From JAENVT01 sp031404635 (GTDB taxonomy: Bacteria > Actinomycetota > Acidimicrobiia > Acidimicrobiales > Ilumatobacteraceae), in contig JANNHY010000306.1 in the NCBI GenBank assembly GCA_031404635.1, positions 1-11,976 of the forward strand: 11,976 nt of DNA, in the 5' to 3' direction. Positions 1 to 6,751 of the stretch are shown here, piece after piece. The notes beneath the pieces are model-generated. The model had not been told where the DNA came from. It searched no databases and worked only from the letters and a program-made list of their open reading frames with translations. Each line of letters starts with the position of its first letter. The first letter of the stretch is position 1. A program made the translations under genes and the position numbers.

Positions 1-1
1 C

Positions 2-160
2 GTTACGGGTGGCCCGACCACCTACGACCTGTCGGTCGACGGTGTCGGCTACGCCACGTCCGGCGGCTTCGTCGACGACATCGCTGACGAGCTCGATGCC
101 TTCAAGGCCCAGATCGTCAGCGGCGAGATCGTCGTGCCCACCGATCCGACCCAGGCTTGA
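2..160 (+). CDS. BMP-family nucleoside-binding lipoprotein, C-terminal end (partial)
   Basis: Only the last 52 codons are present; the gene starts outside the window and stops at TGA 158-160. The tail reads as an extracellular substrate-binding protein of the BMP/PnrA (basic membrane protein, Med) family. It has a glycine-rich strand, then an acidic helix (around DDIADELDAFKAQI) and the closing SGEIVVPTDP, close to the G-x-I-x-V-P ending usual in this family. Known BMP proteins are lipid-anchored receptors for purine or other nucleosides. The assignment leans heavily on context: the next three genes are exactly the double ATPase and two permeases that accompany BMP receptors. The signal peptide, lipobox and binding residues lie upstream and cannot be checked. 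Confidence 0.8.
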   Translation, partial: VTGGPTTYDLSVDGVGYATSGGFVDDIADELDAFKAQIVSGEIVVPTDPTQA

Positions 161-180
161 TCCGCCGCACCTGAATGTAA

Positions 181-228
181 CGCAGGCGAGCGGGGCCGGA
201 CTATTGTCCGGTCCCGCTTCTGCGTTTT
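181..228 (+). terminator. Intrinsic terminator / attenuator between the receptor and ATPase genes
   Basis: A strong hairpin fills the 77-bp gap. GCGGGGCCGGAC (190-201) pairs with GTCCGGTCCCGC (206-217), with one G-U pair and a TATT loop (202-205). A-T and G-U pairs extend it, and an outer helix CGCAG (181-185)/CTGCG (220-224) closes it across a 2-nt bulge. TTTT (225-228) follows at once, then the ribosome binding site GGAGGG (229-234) of the next gene. Placement inside one operon suggests partial termination, so that receptor mRNA exceeds transporter mRNA. That role is inferred; the short T run may make it leaky. Confidence 0.75.
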
Positions 229-237
229 GGAGGGTAC

Positions 238-1757
<1,520 letters not shown>

Positions 1758-1761
<4 letters not shown>

Positions 1762-2876
1762 GATCCACAGTCCGCCGCGTCGTGCTGGGCGCCGCCGCAC
1801 CGGTGATGGCGCTGGTGTTCGCCATCGTCGCCTCGTCGATCGTCCTGCTCGTCGCCGGCAGCAACCCGTTGCGGGCGTATGGCGACATGATCGACCACGC
1901 CAGCAAGCTCGAGACGATGATCGACATCCTCAACCGGGCAACGCCACTGTTCATCTCCGGCATCGCCGCCGCCATCGGCTTCCGGATGAACCTGTTCAAC
2001 ATCGGCGTCGAGGGCCAATATCTGCTCGCCGCGCTGGTCGCCGCCCACGTCGGCGGGCTCATCGATCTGCCGGCGCCGTTGCACATCGCCGTCATCTTGT
2101 TGGTGGCGATGAGCGTCGGCGCCACCTACTCCGGTGTTGCCGGCGTGCTCAAGGTCAGCCGCGGCATCAGCGAGGTGATCTCGACGCTCATGCTCAACTA
2201 CATTGCCACCTCAGGCCTGATCGTCTACGGGCTGCAGCAATGGCAGGCACGCGGCGCAGGTGGCGGCAACGTCACCAGGGTCGGCACCGCCGAGATCCCC
2301 TCGTCGGGGCGGATCCCCGATATCAACGGCCTCGTCGAGATCTTCACCCGCGACATCGGCCGCGACCGCAAGCTGACCGGTGTGCTGATCGTCGCCATCA
2401 TCGTCGGCGTCGCCTTCCACGTGCTGTTGAACCGCTCACGGTTCGGGTTCGATCTGCGGGCCAGCGGCGCCAACCCGTTCGCCGCCCAGGCCGGCGGGGT
2501 GTCGCCGAAACGGATGGTGGTGTTGGCGATGGTGTTGTCGGGTGCCGTGGCAGGACTCGTGGGGATGACCGAGATCATGCAGAGCGGCGTCTTCCCGGCC
2601 AACCCGATCCAGGGCCTCGGCTTCGCCGGTATCGCCGTGGCCCTCCTCGGACGCAACAGCGCCGCCGGGGCCGCCGTTGCCGCCTTGATCTTCGCCTTCC
2701 TCGACATCTCCTCTGGCATCTTGCAGAACACCGGCTCGGCATCGCGCGAAATTGTCCAGATCATGCAGGCCCTGATCATCCTGGCTGCGGTCGTCGCCTA
2801 CCAGGTCACCCAACGGGTGCGTGACCGAGAAGAAGCCAAGTCGGCGTCGGCAGCGCTCAGCGGAGTGGCGGCATGA
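1758..2876 (+). CDS. Nucleoside ABC importer permease 1 (NupP/YufP type)
   Basis: 372-residue integral membrane protein of the branched-chain-type permease superfamily (BPD_transp_2). An N-terminal hydrophobic segment (about 9-33) is followed by the family hallmark FNIGVEGQ (80-87) and several further membrane helices. A basic cytoplasmic loop (about RSRFGFDLRASGANPFAAQ, near 230-245) is the expected ATPase contact. The start is ATG 1758, overlapping the preceding stop by ATGA with GGAGG about 7 nt upstream. An in-frame upstream extension exists but lies wholly inside the ATPase gene and is not membrane-like. It should pair with the next permease to form the nucleoside channel. Substrate range cannot be read from the sequence. 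Confidence 0.92.
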
Positions 2877-4147
2877 TCGCCGTGAACCATCTGAAGAACA
2901 TGCCCGCCTGGGCCCGTTGGGCTCTGTACGCAGCTGTCGGCGTCGTTGTGCTCAACGTCGTGCAAGGCTTCGACGACACCAGCCTGCTCACGGCCGAGGG
3001 TTCGTCGAGGGCGATGCTCCGCTGGGGCGTGCCGATCCTGCTGGCAGGCCTCGGCGGTCTGTTTGCCGAACGCGCCGGTGTCGTCAACATCGGCCTCGAA
3101 GGCATGATGATACTCGGCACCTGGTTCGGTGCATGGGGAGCGCTCACGTTCGGGGCGTGGTGGGGTCTGATCTTCGGTGCACTCGGCGGCGCCCTCGGCG
3201 GGCTACTGCACGCCGTGGCCACCGTTCAATTCGGTGTCGATCACGTGATCTCAGGCGTGGCGATCAACATCCTCGGCCCCGGCGTCGCCCGATTTCTCTC
3301 CTCGGAGATCTTCAACGTCAAGTTCAAGGACGCCGGCGGCTCGATCACACAGTCGCCGCGAGTTCCCACGGTCGGGCGGATGACGTTTCCATTCCTCGCC
3401 GGCGGCGATCTCGGTGGTTGGAAGACGCCTGACATCCTAGGCTGGTTCGCCAAGAAGGACTGGTTCTTCATCTCCGATATCACCGGCATCGCCCGCGGTC
3501 TCACCAGCAACATGTCGTGGGTGACGGTCATCACGCTGGCCTTCCTGCCGTTCAGCGCATGGCTGCTGTGGCGCACCCGCTTCGGCCTGCGCCTGCGGAT
3601 CTGCGGCGAGCGCCCAGAGGCCGGCGAGGCACATGGTGTCAACATCTACTTCTACAAGTACGTCGGGGTAGTCGTCAGCGGGGCGTTGGCCGGGCTGGCC
3701 GGGGCGTTCATCGCCAGTCAGGAGCTGTCCGGCGTCTACAAGGAAGGTCAGGTCAATGGCCGCGGCTACATCGGGATGGCGGCGTTGATCTTCGGCAACT
3801 GGCGACCGATGGGAATATTCGGAGGGGCGATGCTGTTCGGCTACCCGTTCGCCCTCAAGCTGCAAGATCTCGATGGCAAGGCCTCGCACTCGTTGCTGCT
3901 GGTCGCGGCGATTGCCATGTTCGCCGTGATGGTGTGGGCGATGCTGCGCAAGAACCGAGGCGACTCGTTGCTGGCCGCACTGTTCGGCGGGTTGACGTTG
4001 GCGTGGTACCTGCTCGCCGACACCCCACCCGACTGGTGGGCGGCCATCCTGCCGTATGTCATCGTGGTGGTAGTGCTGATCTTTTTCACCAAGCGCTTGC
4101 GCCCGCCCGCGGCCGACGGACGGGTGTATCGCAAGGGCGAGGCCTAG
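2873..4147 (+). CDS. Nucleoside ABC importer permease 2 (NupQ/YufQ type), with extra helices
   Basis: 424-residue multi-spanning permease, partner of permease 1. Family marks are VNIGLEGMM (71-79), the loop TRFGLRLRICGERPEA (235-250) that should contact the ATPase, and GRGYIGMAALIFGNWRP (296-312). The closing segment ILPYVIVVVVLIFFTKRLRPP (near 392-412) matches the usual family ending. It is about 100 residues longer than the roughly 320 I recall for this family. Much of the excess is a block at about 331-391 with two hydrophobic stretches (SLLLVAAIAMFAVMVWAM and SLLAALFGGLTLAWYLLA), and there is also a longer loop around 150-200. The start ATG 2873 overlaps the previous stop (ATGA) with GGAG about 8 nt upstream. 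The TAG stop lies inside the left direct repeat of the adjoining MITE-like element. Confidence 0.9.
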   Translation: MIAVNHLKNMPAWARWALYAAVGVVVLNVVQGFDDTSLLTAEGSSRAMLRWGVPILLAGLGGLFAERAGVVNIGLEGMMILGTWFGAWGALTFGAWWGLIFGALGGALGGLLHAVATVQFGVDHVISGVAINILGPGVARFLSSEIFNVKFKDAGGSITQSPRVPTVGRMTFPFLAGGDLGGWKTPDILGWFAKKDWFFISDITGIARGLTSNMSWVTVITLAFLPFSAWLLWRTRFGLRLRICGERPEAGEAHGVNIYFYKYVGVVVSGALAGLAGAFIASQELSGVYKEGQVNGRGYIGMAALIFGNWRPMGIFGGAMLFGYPFALKLQDLDGKASHSLLLVAAIAMFAVMVWAMLRKNRGDSLLAALFGGLTLAWYLLADTPPDWWAAILPYVIVVVVLIFFTKRLRPPAADGRVYRKGEA

Positions 4148-4150
4148 CTG
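4142..4150 (+). repeat. Left 9-bp direct repeat (candidate target-site duplication)
   Basis: GCCTAGCTG directly abuts the left inverted repeat. The same 9 bases directly abut the right inverted repeat at 4334-4342. The repeat contains the TAG stop of the permease. One more flanking G (4141/4333) extends the match to 10 if the right end is set one base inward. Confidence 0.65.
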
Positions 4151-4168
4151 CCAATACCGTTCAGTTAG
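4151..4168 (+). repeat. Left terminal inverted repeat
   Basis: CCAATACCGTTCAGTTAG pairs with the reverse complement of 4316-4333 except at its 6th (A/G) and 8th (C/G) bases. The inner ten bases, GTTCAGTTAG, are a perfect match. The similarity stops sharply after base 18. Confidence 0.7.
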
Positions 4169-4174
4169 ACCCGT

Positions 4175-4217
4175 GCGATGAGAGATGAGCCGTCGGAGGA
4201 CGCATATCTCTCATCGC
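4175..4217. repeat. Hairpin repeat, copy 1
   Basis: Perfect 12-bp arms GCGATGAGAGAT (4175-4186) and ATCTCTCATCGC (4206-4217) enclose 19 nt. Inside these, CGTC (4191-4194) pairs with GACG (4199-4202) around a GGAG loop, giving a two-tier hairpin. No T-run follows on either strand, so it is not a classical intrinsic terminator. Confidence 0.85.
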
Positions 4218-4236
4218 TGGCGAAGGCCGTCCGGGC

Positions 4237-4279
4237 GCGATGAGAGATGAGCCGTCGGAGGACGCACATCTCTCATCGC
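4237..4279. repeat. Hairpin repeat, copy 2
   Basis: The same 43-nt sequence as copy 1, displaced by 62 bp, with a single substitution (T4205 becomes C4267) in the loop next to the right arm. Arms are 4237-4248 and 4268-4279; the inner stem is 4253-4256/4261-4264. A 19-nt GC-rich spacer separates the copies. Near-identity outside coding sequence points to recent duplication or to selection on the fold. Confidence 0.85.
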
Positions 4280-4315
4280 CGGGTTGGGGCGAGTGGCGGC
4301 CGGGGAGGGCTATCG

Positions 4316-4333
4316 CTAACTGAACCGCATTGG
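4316..4333 (-). repeat. Right terminal inverted repeat
   Basis: CTAACTGAACCGCATTGG on the plus strand. Its reverse complement matches the left end (4151-4168) at 16 of 18 bases. The direct repeat GCCTAGCTG follows immediately. Confidence 0.7.
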
Positions 4334-4352
4334 GCCTAGCTGGGCCTAGCTG
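4334..4352 (+). repeat. Right direct repeat plus an extra tandem copy of the target
   Basis: GCCTAGCTG (4334-4342) is the right-hand partner of the repeat at 4142-4150. A second copy follows after one G (4344-4352), so GGCCTAGCTG occurs twice in tandem at 4333-4352. The deacetylase stop (minus-strand TAG, 4346-4348) lies in this outer copy. The outer copy either pre-dates the insertion or is a footprint of an earlier event. Confidence 0.7.
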
Positions 4353-5407
4353 GCGCAGAGTCCGTCGAGCACTGCGCGAACATCGGCGCCGACGCGGTGG
4401 AGTTGGTAGCCGCCCTCTTGCACGACCAGCAGCGGACTGTCGATCGCCGCGATGGCCTTGCCGACCTCGGCGAAGTCGGCGGTCGTCAGGCACAATCCGG
4501 CCGTCGGGTCGCCATCGGCCGGATCGACACCGAGTGACACGACCACATACTCGGGATCAAAGGCGCAGACCGCGTCGATGCCCGTCGCCAGATCGCTGAG
4601 GTAGCGGTCACCGGTGGTGCCGAGTGGGAGCGGCAGGTTGAGGTTTGCGCCGGCGCCGGGCCCATCGCCGCGTTCGTCAGCGCGACCGACGAACCACGGG
4701 TAGTTCTGGTCGGGGTCCATGTGAATGCTGACGAACTGCACGTCGCCGCGTCGGTAGAAGATCTGCTGTGTGCCATTGCCATGATGGGCGTCGACGTCGA
4801 GCACCGTGACGCGCCGCGCCCCGGCGTCGATCAACGCCTGAGCAGCGATCGCCGCGTTGTTCAACAGGCAGAACCCGCCAAACGCCGAGCGTGTGGCGTG
4901 ATGGCCTGGCGGGCGGCACAACGAGTACACGACGCGCTCGCCGGCCAGCAGCCGGTCGGCCCCCGACAGGGCGATGTCGACCGATACCAGCGCTGCGGGC
5001 CACGAGCCCTCACAGAGGGGCGACGAGGTGTCGAAGCAGAACCAGCCGAGGCGGCCGTAGGCATTGATCACGGGAGGGCGGCCGACCGGCATCGCCTCGA
5101 CGAGACCTTCGTGCATGAACGTCTCGGCGATCACCGCCTGCGGATCGGGGATGACCGCGGTGTACTCCTTCCAAGCCGTCGAGAGGAAGTCGACCAAGTC
5201 GGGGTTGTGTACGCGCAGGATCGGTTCCATGCCGTGCACCGTCGGGGCGACCGTGGCGTACCCGCCGTCGCCCAAAGCCTGCACGATGCAATCGACGCGC
5301 TGCGGCACTTCGAATCGGCCGACGAGCGAACCGGAGAAGATGTCGAACTCCGGGTCGTGCGACCGGTGGTCGTCGCTGGTGATTACAGAGACCGGCTGGG
5401 TGGGCAT
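4346..5407 (-). CDS. Acetylpolyamine amidohydrolase-like zinc deacetylase (class II HDAC superfamily)
   Basis: 353-residue arginase/deacetylase-fold enzyme predicted to hydrolyse N-acetyl groups from acetylated polyamines or similar small amides in the cytoplasm. Key motifs are the charge-relay CRPPGHH (164-170, H169/H170), the metal-binding DVDAHHGNGT (204-213, ligands D206 and H208), the third ligand D295 in SLGVD, and the catalytic tyrosine Y334 in EGGY. Compared from memory with the Mycoplana ramosa polyamine deacetylase, these residues all lie at a constant offset of 11, as does the N-terminal HGME/HN stretch. This favours the polyamine branch over histone- or acetoin-type members. Its start is ATG 5407 with no Shine-Dalgarno, but TACAGT lies 8 nt upstream, suggesting a leaderless mRNA. 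It follows queF on the same strand after 49 bp and converges on the importer operon. Confidence 0.88.
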   Translation of the reverse strand: MPTQPVSVITSDDHRSHDPEFDIFSGSLVGRFEVPQRVDCIVQALGDGGYATVAPTVHGMEPILRVHNPDLVDFLSTAWKEYTAVIPDPQAVIAETFMHEGLVEAMPVGRPPVINAYGRLGWFCFDTSSPLCEGSWPAALVSVDIALSGADRLLAGERVVYSLCRPPGHHATRSAFGGFCLLNNAAIAAQALIDAGARRVTVLDVDAHHGNGTQQIFYRRGDVQFVSIHMDPDQNYPWFVGRADERGDGPGAGANLNLPLPLGTTGDRYLSDLATGIDAVCAFDPEYVVVSLGVDPADGDPTAGLCLTTADFAEVGKAIAAIDSPLLVVQEGGYQLHRVGADVRAVLDGLCAS

Positions 5408-5415
5408 GGAGCCAG

Positions 5416-5421
5416 ACTGTA
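5416..5421 (-). promoter_or_regulatory. -10 element TACAGT for the deacetylase (leaderless start)
   Basis: On the minus strand TACAGT ends 8 nt before ATG 5407, the distance expected if transcription begins at or next to the start codon. No convincing -35 and no Shine-Dalgarno are seen. Confidence 0.5.
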
Positions 5422-5456
5422 GATCGCTGTCGGCCCGAACTATCCGTCACGGTCTG

Positions 5457-5828
5457 CTACGCCTCGATGTGGGCGACGGCTTGCACTTCGAGGCCGCCGC
5501 GGGGCCGCTGCGCGAGTGTGACGGTCACCCATTGCGGTTTGGCTGTCGTCATCACCTCGGCGGCGATCTCGGCCGCCATCGCCTCGGCGAACACTGCCCG
5601 ATCACGGAAGCCCCACAGGTACAGCTTGAGGCTCTTCGATTCGATGCACCACTGCGCCGGGGCGTATTCGATGACGACGCCGGCCAGGTCGGGCTGCTGT
5701 GTGACGGGGCACATCGACGACACCTCGTCGGTGGTGAAACGCACCGTGGTCACGTTCGCAGGCGCCGCGAACACCTCGACATGCTCGATGGGATGGCGCA
5801 CGGTGTGACCCAAGACAGTCAATTCCAT
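5457..5828 (-). CDS. queF: QueF-type NADPH-dependent 7-cyano-7-deazaguanine (preQ0) reductase, short form
   Basis: 123-residue T-fold protein of the single-domain QueF family, which reduces the nitrile of preQ0 to preQ1 on the way to queuosine. The family motif ESKSLKLY is at 63-70. The catalytic segment SMCPVTQQPD (38-47) provides the nucleophile C40 and acid D47, and PRGG is at 109-112. Against the Bacillus subtilis enzyme (from memory) the middle aligns without gaps at an offset of 15, so C55, D62 and E97 correspond to C40, D47 and E82. The histidine equivalent to H96 is A81, and TGQPD is TQQPD. It also lacks about 15 N-terminal and 40 C-terminal residues of that protein. ATG 5828 is the earliest possible start, since an in-frame TGA lies two codons upstream. 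No other queuosine gene is in the window. Confidence 0.85.
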   Translation of the reverse strand: MELTVLGHTVRHPIEHVEVFAAPANVTTVRFTTDEVSSMCPVTQQPDLAGVVIEYAPAQWCIESKSLKLYLWGFRDRAVFAEAMAAEIAAEVMTTAKPQWVTVTLAQRPRGGLEVQAVAHIEA

Positions 5829-5835
5829 GCCTCAG

Positions 5836-5841
5836 AGGGTA
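5836..5841 (-). promoter_or_regulatory. -10 element TACCCT for queF (leaderless start)
   Basis: On the minus strand TACCCT ends 7 nt before ATG 5828. A GAGG lies only 1 nt from the ATG, too close to act as a normal ribosome binding site, so a leaderless start is preferred. The 47-bp gap is shared with the divergent dioxygenase gene. Confidence 0.45.
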
Positions 5842-5862
5842 GGCGTGTCTGGGGCTCGCGCC

Positions 5863-5868
5863 TACGAT
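5863..5868 (+). promoter_or_regulatory. -10 element TACGAT for the dioxygenase operon (leaderless start)
   Basis: TACGAT ends 7 nt before ATG 5876, and no Shine-Dalgarno is present between them. The fit to an actinobacterial TANNNT -10 box is good; no clear -35 is visible. Confidence 0.55.
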
Positions 5869-5875
5869 CTGGTTC

Positions 5876-6751
5876 ATGGGATCGGTGTTGGATGACCGGC
5901 AGATCGAGCAATTTCAGCGTGATGGGTTTGTGGTGATCGAAGGCTTCGCCGACACAGAGGCCTGCGATGAATTGAAAGCGGCGGCGAACCAGATCGTGGC
6001 CGACTTCCAGCCCAGCGGTGAACACACGATCTTCACCACCACCGAGCAGGATCGCGTGAGCAACGGAGAGTTCCTGGCTTCGGGCTCTGGCATTTGGTGC
6101 TTCTTCGAGGAGGAGGAGGCCTTCGACCATGAAGGCCGACCGCGCACCTCGAAGGAGCTGAGCATCAACAAGATCGGCCACGCTATGCACGATCTCGATC
6201 CGACGTTCGAGAAGTTCTCGTACACTCCGGAATTGGCCGGTGTCGCTGCCGACATCGGCCTCGCCGATGCGCTGGCGCTGCAGAGCATGTACATCTTCAA
6301 GCAGCCGCTGATCGGCGGCGAGGTCGGCTGCCATCAAGACAGCACGTTTCTGTACACCGATCCGATGACAGTGACCGGCTTCTGGTTCGCGATCGAAGAC
6401 GCCACGCTAAAGAACGGCTGCATGTGGGCCAAGCCGGGGGGCCATCGCACCAGCCTGCGCAAGCTGTTCAAGCGGGCCGGTGACACCGACGCCGACGGCA
6501 CCGTTTTCGAGCAACTCGATCCTGCCCCGCTGCCGTCACCTTCCGAACTGGTGCCGCTGGAAGTCCCAGCAGGCACGATGATCATCCTCCACGGCCTGCT
6601 TCCTCACTGGAGCGATATCAACCGCTCGGAGACGAGCCGCCACGCCTACTCGCTGCATTGCATCTCCGCAGCGGCCGAGTATCCCGAATGGAACTGGCTG
6701 CGCCGCTCCCCCGACATGCCGCTGCGCTCGCTGGCCGGAGTCGCGGCATGA
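5876..6751 (+). CDS. PhyH-family Fe(II)/2-oxoglutarate dioxygenase (PHYHD1-like)
   Basis: 291-residue non-haem iron oxygenase of the phytanoyl-CoA dioxygenase family. The iron triad is H153 and D155 in CHQDSTFLY (152-160) plus H244 in LLPHWSD (241-247). R255 in the following SETSRHAYSLH stretch is placed to bind 2-oxoglutarate. Length and the DGFVVIEGF opening (16-24) fit the family, and the layout is closest to PHYHD1-type proteins rather than true peroxisomal phytanoyl-CoA hydroxylases. The substrate is unknown. It overlaps adenosine deaminase by ATGA, which implies co-translation and hints at a nucleoside-related substrate; that is inference only. Start ATG 5876 is chosen because the fold begins at once and a -10 box is correctly spaced. 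Confidence 0.87.
   Translation: MGSVLDDRQIEQFQRDGFVVIEGFADTEACDELKAAANQIVADFQPSGEHTIFTTTEQDRVSNGEFLASGSGIWCFFEEEEAFDHEGRPRTSKELSINKIGHAMHDLDPTFEKFSYTPELAGVAADIGLADALALQSMYIFKQPLIGGEVGCHQDSTFLYTDPMTVTGFWFAIEDATLKNGCMWAKPGGHRTSLRKLFKRAGDTDADGTVFEQLDPAPLPSPSELVPLEVPAGTMIILHGLLPHWSDINRSETSRHAYSLHCISAAAEYPEWNWLRRSPDMPLRSLAGVAA

Larger units (their letters stand above)
4151..4333. mobile_element. MITE-like non-autonomous element, 183 bp
   Basis: The block begins CCAATACCGTTCAGTTAG and ends CTAACTGAACCGCATTGG, which are inverted repeats matching at 16 of 18 positions. It is bracketed by a perfect 9-bp direct repeat, has no credible coding content and carries two tandem hairpins. Terminal inverted repeats, flanking duplication, small size and no transposase are the definition of a MITE. 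The ends resemble my recollection of the IS4-family terminus (a core like CGNTCAGTTA), so an IS4-type transposase elsewhere in the genome would be the likely mobiliser; this was not checked. It sits between the stops of two convergent genes and disrupts neither. The alternative is an elaborate bidirectional terminator region that happens to have repeats at its edges. Confidence 0.6.

Noticed and set aside
4175..4279. CRISPR array
   Set aside because: Only two repeat units, each an almost complete palindrome with 12-bp arms, and a single 19-nt spacer; no cas genes in the window.
4161..4493. Minus-strand 110-codon open frame across the hairpins
   Set aside because: It spans the inverted repeats and runs out of frame into the deacetylase, and its arginine/proline-rich product is typical of a shadow frame in GC-rich DNA.
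4346..5407. Histone deacetylase or acetoin utilisation (AcuC) label
   Set aside because: Catalytic and metal residues keep a constant offset to the polyamine deacetylase I recall, and the N-terminal region matches that branch better.
6658..6747. Longer adenosine deaminase from a TTG start
   Set aside because: The extension is out-of-frame dioxygenase sequence; family proteins begin just before LHDHLDG, which fits ATG 6748.
5876..6751. True phytanoyl-CoA hydroxylase
   Set aside because: The iron and 2-oxoglutarate residues only prove the broad family; nothing nearby suggests branched fatty acid metabolism.
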